The position numbers were made by a program, and so were the translations under genes. Of a stretch of 64,000 nt of DNA, positions 11,200 through 23,879 are shown in pieces; the first letter of the stretch is position 1, and every line of letters starts with the position of its first letter. The notes beneath the pieces were generated by a model. The model was not told the origin of the DNA and did not search any database. It saw only the letters and a list, made by a program, of their open reading frames with translations. This DNA is from Plectrocnemia conspersa (lineage: Eukaryota > Arthropoda > Insecta > Trichoptera > Polycentropodidae): assembly GCA_009617715.1 (NCBI GenBank), contig VTFK01000096.1, forward strand, positions 124,001 to 188,000, in the 5' to 3' direction.

Positions 11200-13900
11200 A
11201 TTTTTCTCATTTCTAAATTTTACATCAAATCCTGCAAACAATGGTGTAGCTGTGACAACAAAAAATGATATCCGGTTACGTACACACAGAGCTCTATGCT
11301 CTATACATCAGTTTATAGACTTAGTAAAATTTGTGTGGAATGTCGGTTGCATTGAGATTTTTTACTCTGCGGCTACTGTGTATAAAACATTTATTGATCG
11401 GAAACCTGAACAGGGTGTTTAGAACATATTGAAAAAATGAATGTTTTTATGGAAAGGCACGAAGTATTTTCATTACATTTTTTTAAAAAGAAACGCGTCA
11501 CTTTCGCCCATATCTAATCTGAGTTTTTTAATTCAGAATGAATGTTTCTTATTGACAATGGATTTATTTAAATAGTTTTACTCGATTTAGTTTAAACTTA
11601 TTATATATTAGCTTTGGATAATCAAATCATTATTATATATAATAAGAAACCGCTTTGCGATCACCTTGTGGCACAACAATGAACAAAAAAGAAGCGATAC
11701 GAAAATCGCACCAGAATTGTACGTGACATCTGATGTTTCATTTTAGTGAATGAAAGGACTACTACTCCGAACAAACCGGTTTTATTCGATAATTTTATTT
11801 ATGTATATATATTTATTCTTTAATATCGAAACCTCAATAGGAATCGTCCTATATGACATGTTTCACACAAAGACAATCTGGGAGAACAATAAATAGCATG
11901 TCGCTATATTGTCATCTAATGGGACCAATTCATATTGAATTGTCTTGACAAATTACTTTCATACACACCCATTTATTAATTTGCATATGCTTGTTTCATA
12001 TGTATCATGGCCCATCAAAAAAAATCTATGATATAAATTAGCAAAATATAGTCTTCTATTACCATAAATATAGTTAAAAAATGCTTTTTTCTGGATATAA
12101 ATTTTTATACAAAATCAGTAATTTTGCACTAAACTATAAATTTATTTTTATTTACTTATGCAAGTATTTATTTACTCGCACTACTGAAAAACGTGTTAAT
12201 TTTGTTTAGAATACGTAGTGAAAAACTTTTGCCAAATATTTTTTTTTTCAGTAAAATTGCGTATTCGTCCTTTTATTTTAACAATAATTTGCTTTATCTA
12301 GACTTGTCCTTTTGAAAGCCAGCGTACTTTTGTGTATATTTTTCACTTCAATATATTTTTGAAAAATGATAATAAAATCAACTGACTAATTTTCTTTCAG
12401 AGCTGTCGTAATAACGCCAGCACATTTACATGTATATATATGTAAGAAATACAAAGACTAATTTTCGTCTTTTTAGTAAAGTACCAAAACCACAAAAAAT
12501 ATGATCTTGTGAATCAAAATAAATTATTTTGAGAAATTCTAATTAGTTGAATTAGTGATACTGTAGTTTCATCTTTTTAAAGTTGAAAGTGAGTTTAAAA
12601 AATCCCGGATATTCCTGAGACACGACTGCTTTCTTACCGTATCATTGAAAAAAATATTTTTAATACACATACATATAGTATATTATATGTATAAAAATGC
12701 ATACACATACTTATTTTATAAAAAAATAACTAAAGGCATATTTATGTTACATTTATTTATTTTTATTAACTACAAAAAACACAAATTCTATTAAACAAAA
12801 TATTTTTTAGAAAAGCTAAGGCACTTAGGAACAAATTAGATGGTATATTTTTAATTTTCATAGAAAATATTTCTGTCACTGAAAATAGTTGGCTGCTTTC
12901 CGTTGATGTTGGCTTAATTGTGAGCAAAAATTTATATTAAAAAATCAGATGTGTATCCTTTCTTCGGTTGGTTGCAAAATCTGTAATTAATTTTATCGAC
13001 CGCATTTCTTCTTATTTACTGAATAAATATTCTGATATTAGTTGTTTGCTTAATTCTTCTTAGATTTTCAAAGGCATGATCAGTGTTACCTTTAATAATT
13101 AATTTGGTATCCGATTCCGAACTATCTAAGTAAAAAAAAATCATTCAAATAAATCTTTCCTATTATTAAAATATATATTTTTTGGGAACAACTCCAAAAA
13201 TATTTCAACAAGCTTTTGTAAATAAATGTATTAAATCAATGAGCTGCTTATTAATTTTTATTTAATTTTTGATCTCAGTGCTGCAAACATTTCTAGTGAT
13301 GTTGTGATAATTTCAGATAACTTTTTCAGTATAAAATTAGAAAGTCTTGAGTATCAAGATATTTTTTCGAGACAGCACAAAAGTCGGGAATTCCCGAATC
13401 TATAGTTTAAATACAGATTATAAGTTGATATTTAAAAAGTTCTAATCGAGAAATTCCTAAAATCTTTCTATGAATCCCTAGGGACATATATTTTTATTTA
13501 TTTTTTAATAGAATATCATTATAATGTTTGTTTCTGTGAATAAGACTAACTGTATTATGCATACTTCATAATGTAATAGCCGATCAAATGATTACACGTT
13601 TTTATTTTTCTGAGTTTGTTTTAACTTTTTTAGAGAAGACTGTGTTTTAAGTAATGCGCAATTAAACAAATATTTTGCCTTTATATGTTTGCCTATATTA
13701 AAACATGTTGCTTTTACAATTTTTTTTAAATATTTATCAATTGTAAAAACTTTGTCATTCAAAGTACTATTGAGAAAAATATTTTTTAGGGCTTTGCGCA
13801 TAAAAAATCTCTAGAACGCATACATACATACATATATAAAGGAACTACTGTATGCATTACAATATATATATCGCACGAGAATGCTCTGCGGTTTTATGTG
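11200..13900. other. A+T-rich non-coding stretch
   Basis: No coding region recognised. A minus-strand open frame at 13592-13801 is lysine/asparagine-rich, as expected from A+T bias, and lacks motifs. Nothing else stands out. Confidence 0.5.
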
Positions 13901-13919
13901 CACCGCAATCAGAATTATA

Positions 13920-13995
13920 AAGTATATGGGTCCGGATCCCACATCCTCTCACCCTCGGATCCAGGGTGCCATCGTCGCAACACGAGGATTGTTTT
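13920..13995 (-). mobile_element. Possible SINE head fragment
   Basis: On the minus strand a CGAGGGTGAGAGGATGTGGG stretch runs into a GGATCCGGACCC box and ATATACTT. A related plus-strand order (CGAGGG, TGAGGAT, GTGGGGGATCGGACCC, TATATCTT) lies at 25528-25592. The GGATCNGGACCC box resembles a pol III B box only loosely. This is a tentative pair of short interspersed elements. Confidence 0.3.
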
Positions 13996-14099
13996 GACCA
14001 CCACAAAATTATTGTACTTTTCAATAAGCGCATTGGAAACGATTTGATGCCTTATACATACACTCGTTATTGTTTATTTTTAAATAATAAAAAAATCGC

Positions 14100-14650
14100 A
14101 TAATGTAACCATTACCTGCGATTGTGTGTGTCTAGCGCACACCACTATACTATAGTGACCATCGATCATGAGAAAGCGTTTAACAATAAAAATACCGGTA
14201 GCGGCAAATAATAAATTATAACGAGAGCAAAAAACCGATCACAACTGGATATAAAAGAGTGTAAAAAAACGGGCAGTAGTCGGTCACAAATACTGGGAAA
14301 CGAGATTGGGCACAGTAGCCGTTGCCGTGGGCGGTACAATTACCCGCCGATTGGCCGCAGAGAGTATTGGTTCCTAATTTATTCTTACAAATCTAAATTG
14401 ACAGTCGTTGACGATGACAGGCGCCGCCGACTTATGTTTGTATTTTTATCTGAGTATGTGTATATTTTTATACAAAGGCAGATGTAAACATAACCTCAAT
14501 GTTTCGCGTAACCGTCGGCGGTCGGTGTGTTTTAACGCGAAACAATGGATTGTGGTGGAAATGTGTGAATTTTTTTATGGAATTTCAAGGGCGTTCTCAT
14601 GGTGGTATTAAAATAAATAATTAAAGCAACGTGCGCAGATAAATAAAAAT
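14100..14650. promoter_or_regulatory. GC-intermediate island with CCAAT-type motif
   Basis: CpG content is raised, especially at 14260-14420, with the inverted CCAAT motif CCGATTGGCCG near 14348. An open plus-strand frame at 14408-14611 (67 residues, cysteine and aromatic-rich) has no recognisable domain. The element could be regulatory or contain an untranslated exon. Confidence 0.3.
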
Positions 14651-14885
14651 GTTGAAAAAGAAAGTGGGAGAGTCGTCCTAATCAACGAATACCTCACATC
14701 TTTAAAGCAATATATTTATTATACAATTTTAGCTTAAATGTAACTAAAATACATTTAATATATTATTTTTAATAATTTTTGTTCAAATATTTTGGATACT
14801 TGTGATATTTACCGATATTTTTTTATCCTCTTTTAATTTTTAATTTAATAAAAAAACAGCAGTTCTTAAATATACATGTAACTGA

Positions 14886-15062
14886 TTACAGTAATTTTCC
14901 TTTGTGATTTTCTTCCATACATCTCAAAATTTTGTCCGTTAAAAGTTTCATCCCACAAGTATCCATAGAATTAATATGATTAAGAAATTCCGCTTTTAAT
15001 GAACAAGAATACATTTTATTAGTTTCAAATATGTCGCTGAATATATGTTCTTTAATTGCTCC
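14886..15062 (-). other. Open frame with protein-like composition, origin unknown
   Basis: A 58-codon minus-strand frame has no internal stop and ends at TAA (14886-14888). It has no initiating Met at its start. Residues include HIFSDIFETNKMYS, a central FLNHINSMDTCGMKLL and a lysine-rich C-terminus. This mixed composition is unusual for random A+T-rich sequence. It could be the last exon of an unknown gene or the decayed end of a transposon protein. I cannot name a family. Confidence 0.3.
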
Positions 15063-17260
15063 TTAATCCTTTCTTTCTTTTTAGTTTAAGTTTTTCCCCT
15101 TAATTGAAGCCAATAGTGTTTAATTTTTATTTTAATATCAAAAAATGTTTGTAAAATAGTACTTTAAATTCTGTTCAATTGTATATGTGTAAATTTATAT
15201 TTCATAGAGTAATATATTTTTTTATTAAAAATCATTTTGTAAATAAACACTAATACATTTAATATATTTATAACATACTCTATCCCACTAATCCAATTTA
15301 GACATTCTACAATTTAATATATTATAATAATTTTATATAATTAGGAAAATAAAATTATATTATTGCTTAAAAATTAATTGTTTTTAATGCGCAATAATGA
15401 GCAAATATATTTATTATAAATATATAAGGGCTAAATTTTTAGTTAATATATCGTATGTATAAAATCAAAATACAATTTGCGAAAATTTATAAATCTTGTT
15501 ATATTTAATATACTATGCCTTAAAATATGTTAATATAATAAAATCTAACTTGACTCTTGTTAATGGATCATAAAATTAATATTCGTGACTTTTGACAGGT
15601 CCGACTTTGGGATTTAGGGGTTGTCCAAATAAATTATTAGATATCTTATATGACTAAACTTTAGTTAATCTAATTGATAATATAACATTAAATTGTTTTT
15701 GAAAATACACACAAATGACCCAAAAAAACAAATAAAATTTTAAATACTGATACCTCGCGAATTTTTAATTATAGAGAAACATCCAAAAATAATTATAGTA
15801 TATATATAATATTGGCATTAAACTCTAAACGTTGTTTCTACTATTTTATCAACAAACCAATTTTTTTTAAGCATAAAATTTATTTTATGTATTTTTGATA
15901 TTGTTGTATATATCTTAAAGCTTTTTAATATGTTTTTTTTTTTTTTATTTGTATTGCTTTTTCAAAACATATTTTAAATTATCACAGATTTTTGCTATTT
16001 TTATCTTATGCATAATAAAATATAGGCTAAAGAATTTGCATGTCCTTCAATCTTCTGTGTCTCGAAGTCAAGCAAAATATTTTAGATAATCTCTCAATTA
16101 TGATAATATTATTAACTACATTTATTTTTCGTATAGCTTAAACAGATTTTGATTTAATAAAAAATAGATACATAAAAATTATAATTGTATATTTTTTATT
16201 AGTAATAAATAAAAAATTAGCGATAAACCTTCGAAATATATAAAATTGTATAACCATAAATGCTATAAAATTGTAATGGTCAAAAATTGCAAATCCAAAA
16301 TTACGATCCTCTAATTACGGATTTAACGTAGTCAATTCATTCATGGACGCAATTGCAACGTTAGCGTTACGTTTCTGACGTGAATCACCAAAAAAAAATC
16401 GCAAAAAAGGCATTAGACCGTGACATGAATATTATTATATACATATTTATATTCACAGGCAGATATTTCCGCGAAATACGAACGATTCGACTGAAATCTA
16501 AATTTATTATTAAAGCACTCGCCATTTTTTAATAGTATATAATGACGCATAAAACAGAGTATTTTTTTACGTGCATAATTTACACATAATATAATGATAA
16601 AAAATATACAGCTGAAATGAGATTAGTACAAAAAAATGTATCTAATTACAAGTTGGCTAATGGCGATTGAATATGCATAAACATTTATTGGCATTGTTAA
16701 ACCGCAGAAAAGTAATTTTAGTGTAGAGTTGATAAAGTCAAGTTGTACTAGCAGAAAAGGTTAATATCTGAGTCGCACAAGTAAATAATTAGTATCACCT
16801 GTCTTGCTGAGTCATTTCGGGCCAACGATCTACCGTAGTTTGCTACAATTTAATGCTTTTATAATATAACAAACAATTTATTTATATTGCAGAGGAAGTG
16901 ATGGATTGTGCATTTTGTAATGGAATATGTACGCGTGTTGTAATTTTTACAATAGACAAATTTTGTGAGAATTATCCTTGACTAATCTGCAACTAAAGTT
17001 TTTAATGACTTAAGATACCAGTAGAAAAGAACTTTAATAAATGGCATACCGTGTTTGCATTCAATACACTTTCTCTTAAAGGTTAACAGGTGTTTATGAA
17101 AATTTAATTGGAGTAGCTTTAGTGATATTAATGTGTATTAATTATAGTTAATAATCTGATTTTATGACATGCCTCAATAATATTTTTATTGGTGTTGCCA
17201 ATAACCCATCCGTGTCAACTCACACATTTATACAAATTTATCCGTTCCATTAGGTAGACG
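15063..17260. other. A+T-rich non-coding stretch
   Basis: No coding or repeat structure recognised apart from homopolymers. A slightly CpG-richer segment occurs around 16300-16390. Confidence 0.5.
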
Positions 17261-17510
17261 CGGCAATAATTTATGCCTAGACAGAATGCCGGTTAATGAA
17301 ACGCGGACGCGTCTTAGGGTTGGCTTCCCCTGAAAGAATGTACCTGTCTGTTAGGGGCAATTGTTCTTTAAGTGACCGGTCTAAGACCGGAAGGAAATAC
17401 ACTTTGTACACATTAAATTTCAAATTTGAGCAACGAAAAGGGGAATAAAAAGACAAGCATGTCGGCAGGCCGTTTATAATTGTAACGGTCGATTCCTTCA
17501 CCTACGTTTT
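17261..17510. promoter_or_regulatory. GC-richer segment with CCGGTCT inverted repeat
   Basis: This short island contains CCGGTCT-A-AGACCGG (17376-17390), a 7-bp perfect inverted repeat, and an ACGCGGACGCGTC cluster near 17300. A 74-residue minus-strand frame across it has no known motifs. It may be a regulatory element. Confidence 0.3.
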
Positions 17511-17529
17511 TACAAAAAAAAAAACAATT

Positions 17530-19260
17530 TCAGCCAAATCGAACTTGGGCTTTTGACTCGTTCAACGAACTGTAAAGAATAATAATAAAAAAAAGAGTAA
17601 TTTTGAAAGAAGCATACATGAAAGCACGATTAAAATAAAATAAATAATCAATTATTAGACCAGAAAATTTATTCTCACAATGCTTTTTAGAAGCATAAAT
17701 AAACCGTATGTTTTTTAATGTATGATCGTTAAAAGTATAGTAACAGATCACGAAATATGAGTTTTTATGTCAACTGTAAACTTTATTAATAGCAGCAGTT
17801 GATACATTAATTTTTTTTAAATGCTCACTATATATTAAATAAATACAATAATAAATAGTTCGAGATATGAGACTGATGTAACTCGTATTTTCATTTTAAC
17901 TATCGAAAGTTATTGTAACAATTTAACCTTGTGATGCATATAGAAATGCACAAGTGTATTTTATTGCACATAAAAGTTTGTTTTAATCAAATGTTTATTA
18001 AATATAAAACCTAGTTATTATTATATAAACTAATTAAATTTGCATATTAAATTACTATAATGCAGCAACAAATAATTTTGTAATTAAAATCCGAGCGTTA
18101 TTATCGTTTAATTATACATCATAAACTAAAACATATTCTTACATAAACCATATCGGAAATTTTAACTATTTTATTATAATTCAAGCAACAACGAGCTTCA
18201 ATTTCCGTTAAAAAGAACATGAAAAAACGCACATAAATAACGACCGAGTTGAAGTAAAAAAAAAACATATAATAATATGAAAAACGAATAACCTTTCACT
18301 AATAACGAATTAACGACTTGCGCAACGCGATTTCCATTCGAATATCGTCGTTTTAATAAACGAAAACTGTGTTTGCAAAGCGAATTGTATAACGTCGGCC
18401 GTAAATTGGACATCGATTCATTCTTTTTAACACTTTAAACGCCAATTTCGATTTCGATAGTGAAATTGATATCACATTACGCGGCGGATATATGCCATAT
18501 TATCAGAATCGCGTTAAGGCCTTTCGCAATTGCACTTGTCGAGTAGATCTTTCATCGAATAGTGTTGAAAAAATATTAACGTACACAGATCATGATTGAT
18601 TTCACGATACCGGTTAAATAATAAGAGACAATAGTTTCATTCACGAAGGACCGTTAAGTTTAGTTCAATAAACTGAAGCAACAGGTGCATCGGTGATATA
18701 AAACTTGAAATTTGTTTTACGCGAAGAAGCAAATACAGTAAACGATCGATGTGAAAAAATGTTTAGGATATTAACATTAAATTTGTAAATGCATATGGCA
18801 CTTATAAACTTGGCAAGCTAAAAAATACACCACTCAGATATAAACCGGGACCTATAATTGATTAAAAATCAAACACTATTCAATATCATTCGTTATTCTC
18901 ACATCTTTTATATGAAACATGCGTTTCAAAGGTGCTAAATTTATTTTCAAGCACATCTATTTTTTATATACAAAAATCTCTTGCCATATTGATGCCACTG
19001 CATTTAACTTTACATTATAAATAATGTATCTGCATATATCCTAAGGGCATTGTCATAACAAAACCAAGCACAAGATATAATAAATAAATCCATCCATTAT
19101 TGTGCACTGCTCGATTTCGATGCGTAATCACGGTACTTTGCATCAAGTTTAGGGCCATCAAAGCCTGCGGGCAAAGATCCAACCTCACAACTCGATAACA
19201 TCTCAATGTAATGCTACTCCATTTTATTACAATTATTCCAACTTTCATCTGAATCACATG
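17530..19260. other. A+T-rich non-coding stretch
   Basis: Three short minus-strand open frames (17530-17751, 18198-18413, 19015-19257) are present but lack domain signatures or convincing codon use. A mildly CpG-richer patch lies at 18310-18560. Confidence 0.45.
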
Positions 19261-19289
19261 ATCGAATTCGTCTATTGAATCAACATTGA

Positions 19290-19520
19290 CTCTTAATTCC
19301 GTATCGTAGTAGAAACGAAGCGTGCGAGTTCAACGCCGAACTTAATTGATTCGATCAGGTGAGTCGTTCACTTTTACCACTGTGCCACGGTGTCGTCAGG
19401 TACAAATCACCGTAAGCTGCGGTCTCCGTGATGAGTTTAGCACAGTTCCTTCCACTAACAACCACCTACCAGTGACGTCTACGCAAACGTCCTCTTTTGT
19501 ATGAAATCACGTACTTCCGA
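19290..19520 (+). promoter_or_regulatory. GC-richer island with consensus 5' splice site
   Basis: Balanced-composition DNA includes GATCAG|GTGAGT, a perfect donor with GT at 19359-19360. This would suit the 3' end of an untranslated first exon of a plus-strand gene, such as the one at 40.67 kb. No promoter motif or transcript evidence supports it, so this is a candidate only. Confidence 0.3.
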
Positions 19521-20079
19521 GATTATGACTTCGTTCGCTTCTCTGGTGAGATACTTTTTTTTATGCGACTAAGATTGAACTGGTACGATATCGTTCACAT
19601 TTTAATATATATGCTAGTTGTGCAACACTGTACTACTATAATAAAGGATACAAATATCAGCTAATCATTTTTAATAAGGATTTTATTTAATACAAAATAA
19701 TTGCACTTTTATGATTATGTGTCATACATTTTGATAACATTTATATTTGAGTTGTAATGTTTCAGTTTTTTTATAGCATACATATGTAATTTTTTGGTAA
19801 CATCATAGTTTTTTGGATTTTGTAATACACAAAGATTTACTATGCTGATTAATATGCAAAATAATGCGCTGATTACAAATCTGCTAGTTTTTTGTTAGCA
19901 TGAGCATTTTTTTGTTATTTGCAGAATTTCACAGGAAGTAAATTTAATTATTTTTTAACACAAACCTGATCAAACCCCTTAAAGGCGGATGAAATATAAC
20001 GAATATTTAACCTTGACTTTTTTCCATTCATATTATCTTTTAACTGATTTAAAATCTGAAATGAATATTTTTAATATAT

Positions 20080-20265
20080 ATCGTGGGGGCTGATCTAAGT
20101 TGACTACACTGGAGCTCTCTGTCGACTCTACATGACATTTAGTTTGGCAACATGAGAGCAAATGCAAACCTTGTAATATTCACTATTTTTTAATTATGTA
20201 TATACAGCTATAAATAAATTTTCTTTTGGTATCAGTTAATTCAACATCACCTAACTGGTATTGTT
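20080..20265 (+). repeat. Dispersed repeat, copy A
   Basis: This segment starts near TCGTGGGGGCTGATCTAAGTT and ends near TAACTGGTATTG. It matches 22095-22524 once the MITE inserted there is removed. Shared landmarks are GGGGGCT-A--TAAGTTG, CTTGTAATATTC versus CCCGTAATATTC, and TTTTGGTATCAGTTAATT. It encodes nothing, and I cannot assign a family. Confidence 0.6.
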
Positions 20266-21099
20266 AGCGTTATTTCTTTATCTTTCATTAATTTTTCTCC
20301 AGCTTTTATTGTTACTAAATTTTATTCGATTTTATTTTATAATCGGCTGTTGTACAGTAATTCGATACAAAATTATTATTGTGTTTGTAGTGTTGTAGTT
20401 TAATTAAATACCTACTAAAAAAAGTTACATATTATTATATGAACTAATTAGCAATTATATATTATAGCAAAATTGTGTATTAAAAAAGTCTATAATATAA
20501 TGACAGCAATAGATTTTATTACAGTGAATGATTATTGAAAATATATTTTTACTGGTATAAATATAATTTCACTAACTCAGTAAAATGTATTTTACCATTG
20601 ATTTACAATTATTTCATTCCTCAGTATCAGTAAAATAGTATGTGTTCAAAAACGATGCAACGACTAATCGCAATCGGAAATATCGGAACTTGGGTACCGG
20701 AATCTAAATTTTTAAAGCTAATTTCCGATTTTGAAAATGATTCTTTAGATTTTTCGATTGAAATATAAGTAAATGACTAAGTAGTACCTTTTGATGCATT
20801 AAAAGCATAATAAAAAAAAAAGTTATGGTTTAAACTTTTACACTAGTTTTTTTAATATACATTATATCCTACTATATTTTAAAAGCTTTTGTGTGAATTA
20901 TTCTACTAAATGTTTTATTAATAAATATACTTTGTTCAACGCACATTTTTTAATTATTTTGGAAAAAAAACTTATCTTGATTAATCATTTAAATTCATTA
21001 TTTTTAGTAATAGTAGTAAAAAATTTATTATGCAATGTAGGAATAGGAATCGGAATCGGTAAAAATGTTGGAATCGTCCCAATACTAATATTCCTATAA

Positions 21100-21790
21100 T
21101 ATTAAAAAATACTATAATATTTCAAATAAACTAAGCAAAACTCAAATCTAACCAAAGTGAATTAACCAACCCCAGCTTTACCTAATAAATTTCTAATACT
21201 ATATTTTTAGAATTTTCATTAATTTTTACATATTAAAATTGATTTTCGACAACAGCTTACAGCAGCATATAATTTACCTAAAACCAGTTAAATTATATTT
21301 ATGCTAGTAGAAATATGTATATTTATATTTTTCGTAACAATTTTTACTTAGAATTTTAATTCTGAACACAAAACTCACTTTTAAATGAATGAATTATAAA
21401 CTATATGTATTTAATATCTATTATATAATGCAATTAAAAAATATTTTACAATATTTAATAGGGTTTTCATCAAAAGTGTTAATTTGTTAAAAAATACTAC
21501 AATATTTAAAATAAATTAAACTAAACCCAATTAACATAATGAAAGTTCTAAAACGTTATTTTTTATATATTTAGGTAAAGTTTGGGTTTGAACAAAGCTA
21601 GTACAAATATTTTTCTACCGGTGAAAATGTATTTTAATATAATTTTACTGAAATGCACATTCACTATAACATATATAATACATTATCTATTGCTTTGATA
21701 ATAAAAACGTGATTCTTGTAACAATTTTTATTCAGAATTTTAATTCTGAGCACAAAACTCAGCTTTAAATTAATAAATTATAAACTATGT
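21100..21790 (+). repeat. Tandem duplication with a period of about 384 bp
   Basis: AAAAAATACTATAATATTT near 21104 recurs at about 21488. The block from GTAACAATTTTTA through CTGAACACAAAACTCA to ATAAACTAT (21334-21420) recurs at 21718-21790. Both spacings are about 384 bp, so two adjacent diverged units are present. They carry the ACTGGTAAAAATATAT-type motifs also seen at 1.9-2.1 kb. Confidence 0.65.
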
Positions 21791-22094
21791 ATTATTTTTT
21801 TATTATAATAGTACAATTTTAGTGTTTTTATTAAACCATATTTTTATCACTAATTTAAAATTTAAAATAATGCGATAATACAAAAGCGAGACGTTAAAGT
21901 AAGAAACTATTTACTTTATATTATTTACATAGATAATTAATTTTAATTGATTTTTTAATAAAATTAGCAAATAAAAACTAGAAACATAGGTACATAAAAT
22001 TATATTTATATTATTTACAAACATAAATAATTAGAATCATTCAATAAAATTTAAAAAAGTACATTTTTTTTTAATTTAAAAAAGTACATTATAT

Positions 22095-22524
22095 ATAATG
22101 GGGGCTTACTTAAGTTGTCCACACTCTCTGACTGAGACAGACACTTGGTTTGGTGCAGTGGCGTAGCTAGGGTATGTGCCGCCCAGGGCAATCCTTAAAA
22201 TTGCCCCCCCCCCCCATAAAATGTTTGCAGGGTCATAAAATCAGCATTTCTTAAAATAATAAATTGGTTATTATTAGGCTCTTGTTATTCGTGGATTTAT
22301 ATATGTTTTAATGCATTCAGGGTTAAGAACCGCACTAGACGATCCCATCGCGAATATGCCACCCCCAAGCAAGTGCCGCCCGGGGCGGCCCGCCCCCTCC
22401 GCCCCACGCTGCGAGAGAACAATTGCCTGCCCCGTAATATTCTTTATTTTGTAACTATGTAAATATAGTTGCAAGTAAATTTTATTTTGGTATCAGTTAA
22501 TTTAAAAACACCTGACTGGTATAA
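22095..22524 (+). repeat. Dispersed repeat, copy B, interrupted by a hAT MITE
   Basis: This is the second copy of the repeat at 20080-20265. Its sequence breaks at about 22155 and resumes at about 22420, the gap being filled by a hAT-type MITE. This shows that the dispersed repeat was present first. Confidence 0.6.
22156..22419 (+). mobile_element. hAT MITE, 3'-truncated copy
   Basis: It begins with the terminal inverted repeat CAGTGGCGTAGCTAGGG and is homologous over its length to the complete copy at 45630-45894, in reverse orientation. Shared features are the GCCGCCC/GGGCGG-rich subterminal segments and the central GATTTATATATGTTTTA region. After CCTCCGCCCCAC the match stops and the expected right terminus is missing, replaced by flanking repeat sequence. 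So this copy lost its end and any target-site duplication. A run of 13 C lies near 22204-22216. The 66-residue minus-strand frame across it is a shadow of the repeat. Confidence 0.8.
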
Positions 22525-22539
22525 GTGACCAAACGAAGT

Positions 22540-23000
22540 ACCCGAAGCTTATCAATGAATGGCCGGCTCACTCGGCGCGAAAACGTTCCACGCCTGGGAT
22601 TTGGCTCTATGGGTGGATGATCTTGTAGCATCACATGGTGCGAATGGAGTCCCTCATCCATAAAGGGGCTCGCACGAGCAATCGAAGTACCGCAAGTGCA
22701 TTATTTGGTTTGGTGGTCGCGCACTTGATGAAGCAGTCACGTGCCGTGACCGCGGAAGGGCCCACCGTTCCGTGACCTGGTCGTGAAGGTCACATCATCA
22801 GATAGTTTTCACGGTGTTTTGCGATAGTGGCGTTGAAAGCAAACAAACATCTGGACCCTTGCTGGATGGACGGCCATACGTCACGGACCTCTGCTCTGGT
22901 CTGCGCCGTCAAGTGTTGCCGCTGCACTTTCCGAACACGCCGAATCATCTGTACCGTGATATTTTGAAGATTTGCATCGTAGGTACGAAAACGATGTCAG
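22540..23000. promoter_or_regulatory. GC-rich island with nuclear-receptor-like half-sites
   Basis: This CpG-containing island holds TGACCT (22773-22778) and AGGTCA (22787-22792), an everted repeat separated by 8 bp. The second half-site reads TGAAGGTCA, close to the monomer site of ERR/FTZ-F1-type receptors. TCACGTG (E-box) occurs just upstream near 22737. A 72-residue plus-strand frame (22814-23032) has no known motif. I infer a possible enhancer or promoter. Confidence 0.35.
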
Positions 23001-23239
23001 ATACATTTTTTTACTTTATATGGAACAGATAATGAGCATTAAGCATACCATCTGAAACTCATTATTTCATCATAAGAATATACGTGCTTAGAATTATTGG
23101 ACTACTATTATATATAGTTATTTTAAATATGGATGATAAATTATTTAAATTATGATAAAATAAGAACCGCCCTATACACATTAACGAAAGTGTGATATGA
23201 AGTAACGAAAAAAATGGACAAAAGTAAATTTAGTTAGAG

Positions 23240-23870
23240 GGAGCGTGGCAACAACCTTGCCACCTGTTGTCGCCAACGGATACTTTCTACCGTTAACGCC
23301 GACTTCCTTCCTGCCCGTGTCCTTGCTTCCCCTTTCCGAAGGACCCTTCACCTGATCCCCGCCGAGGACATGGCAATTATGCTAACCTGACCTTATCTCG
23401 CCGCATCGACAACAAAAGGGGAATGACTCTTCCGAAGAATTCCTCAATTATACCGAGTTCGTTGGTGGATAATCACACGATCTTATGAATATGGAGCGCT
23501 CAAATGTCAATCGACCGTTTTTTTTAATTACTGTCGCACGTCACGAAATACCCCTTGTCGATAATGAGTGCACTACACTAGGCTAATCCTGACCTATTGG
23601 CACATAAGCGGGCTTATCAAGCCGTGACTTTGTACATATTATTCGCTCGGTGGTTAACAACAATGTTACGAACCAGGGGTCACCGCGCTGTGAATTCACA
23701 CGCCAGCAACTGGGCTAAAACATCACACTCACTTTCAGTGTTGCTGATAACTGCATTACTAGGAAGATGTCAAGCTTGGCTTGGTTCCTTGACTTGCACC
23801 TTGCACTTCGACCATAACGAGGCACAGCGCGATCGCACTGTGCCATGGCGTAACTCGTTTTTGAGCTAAC
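23240..23870. promoter_or_regulatory. GC-richer non-coding block
   Basis: Balanced composition with CT-rich patches. A 90-residue plus-strand frame at 23597-23869 (MAHKRAYQAVTLYILFARWL start) is open but shows no family motif or clear codon bias. It may be regulatory DNA or an old insertion. Confidence 0.25.
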
Positions 23871-23879
23871 TTTACCACA

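Noticed and set aside
22274..22474. 66-residue minus-strand frame
   Set aside because: It is the translation of a GC-rich hAT MITE and adjoining repeat. The same element elsewhere lacks a conserved frame.
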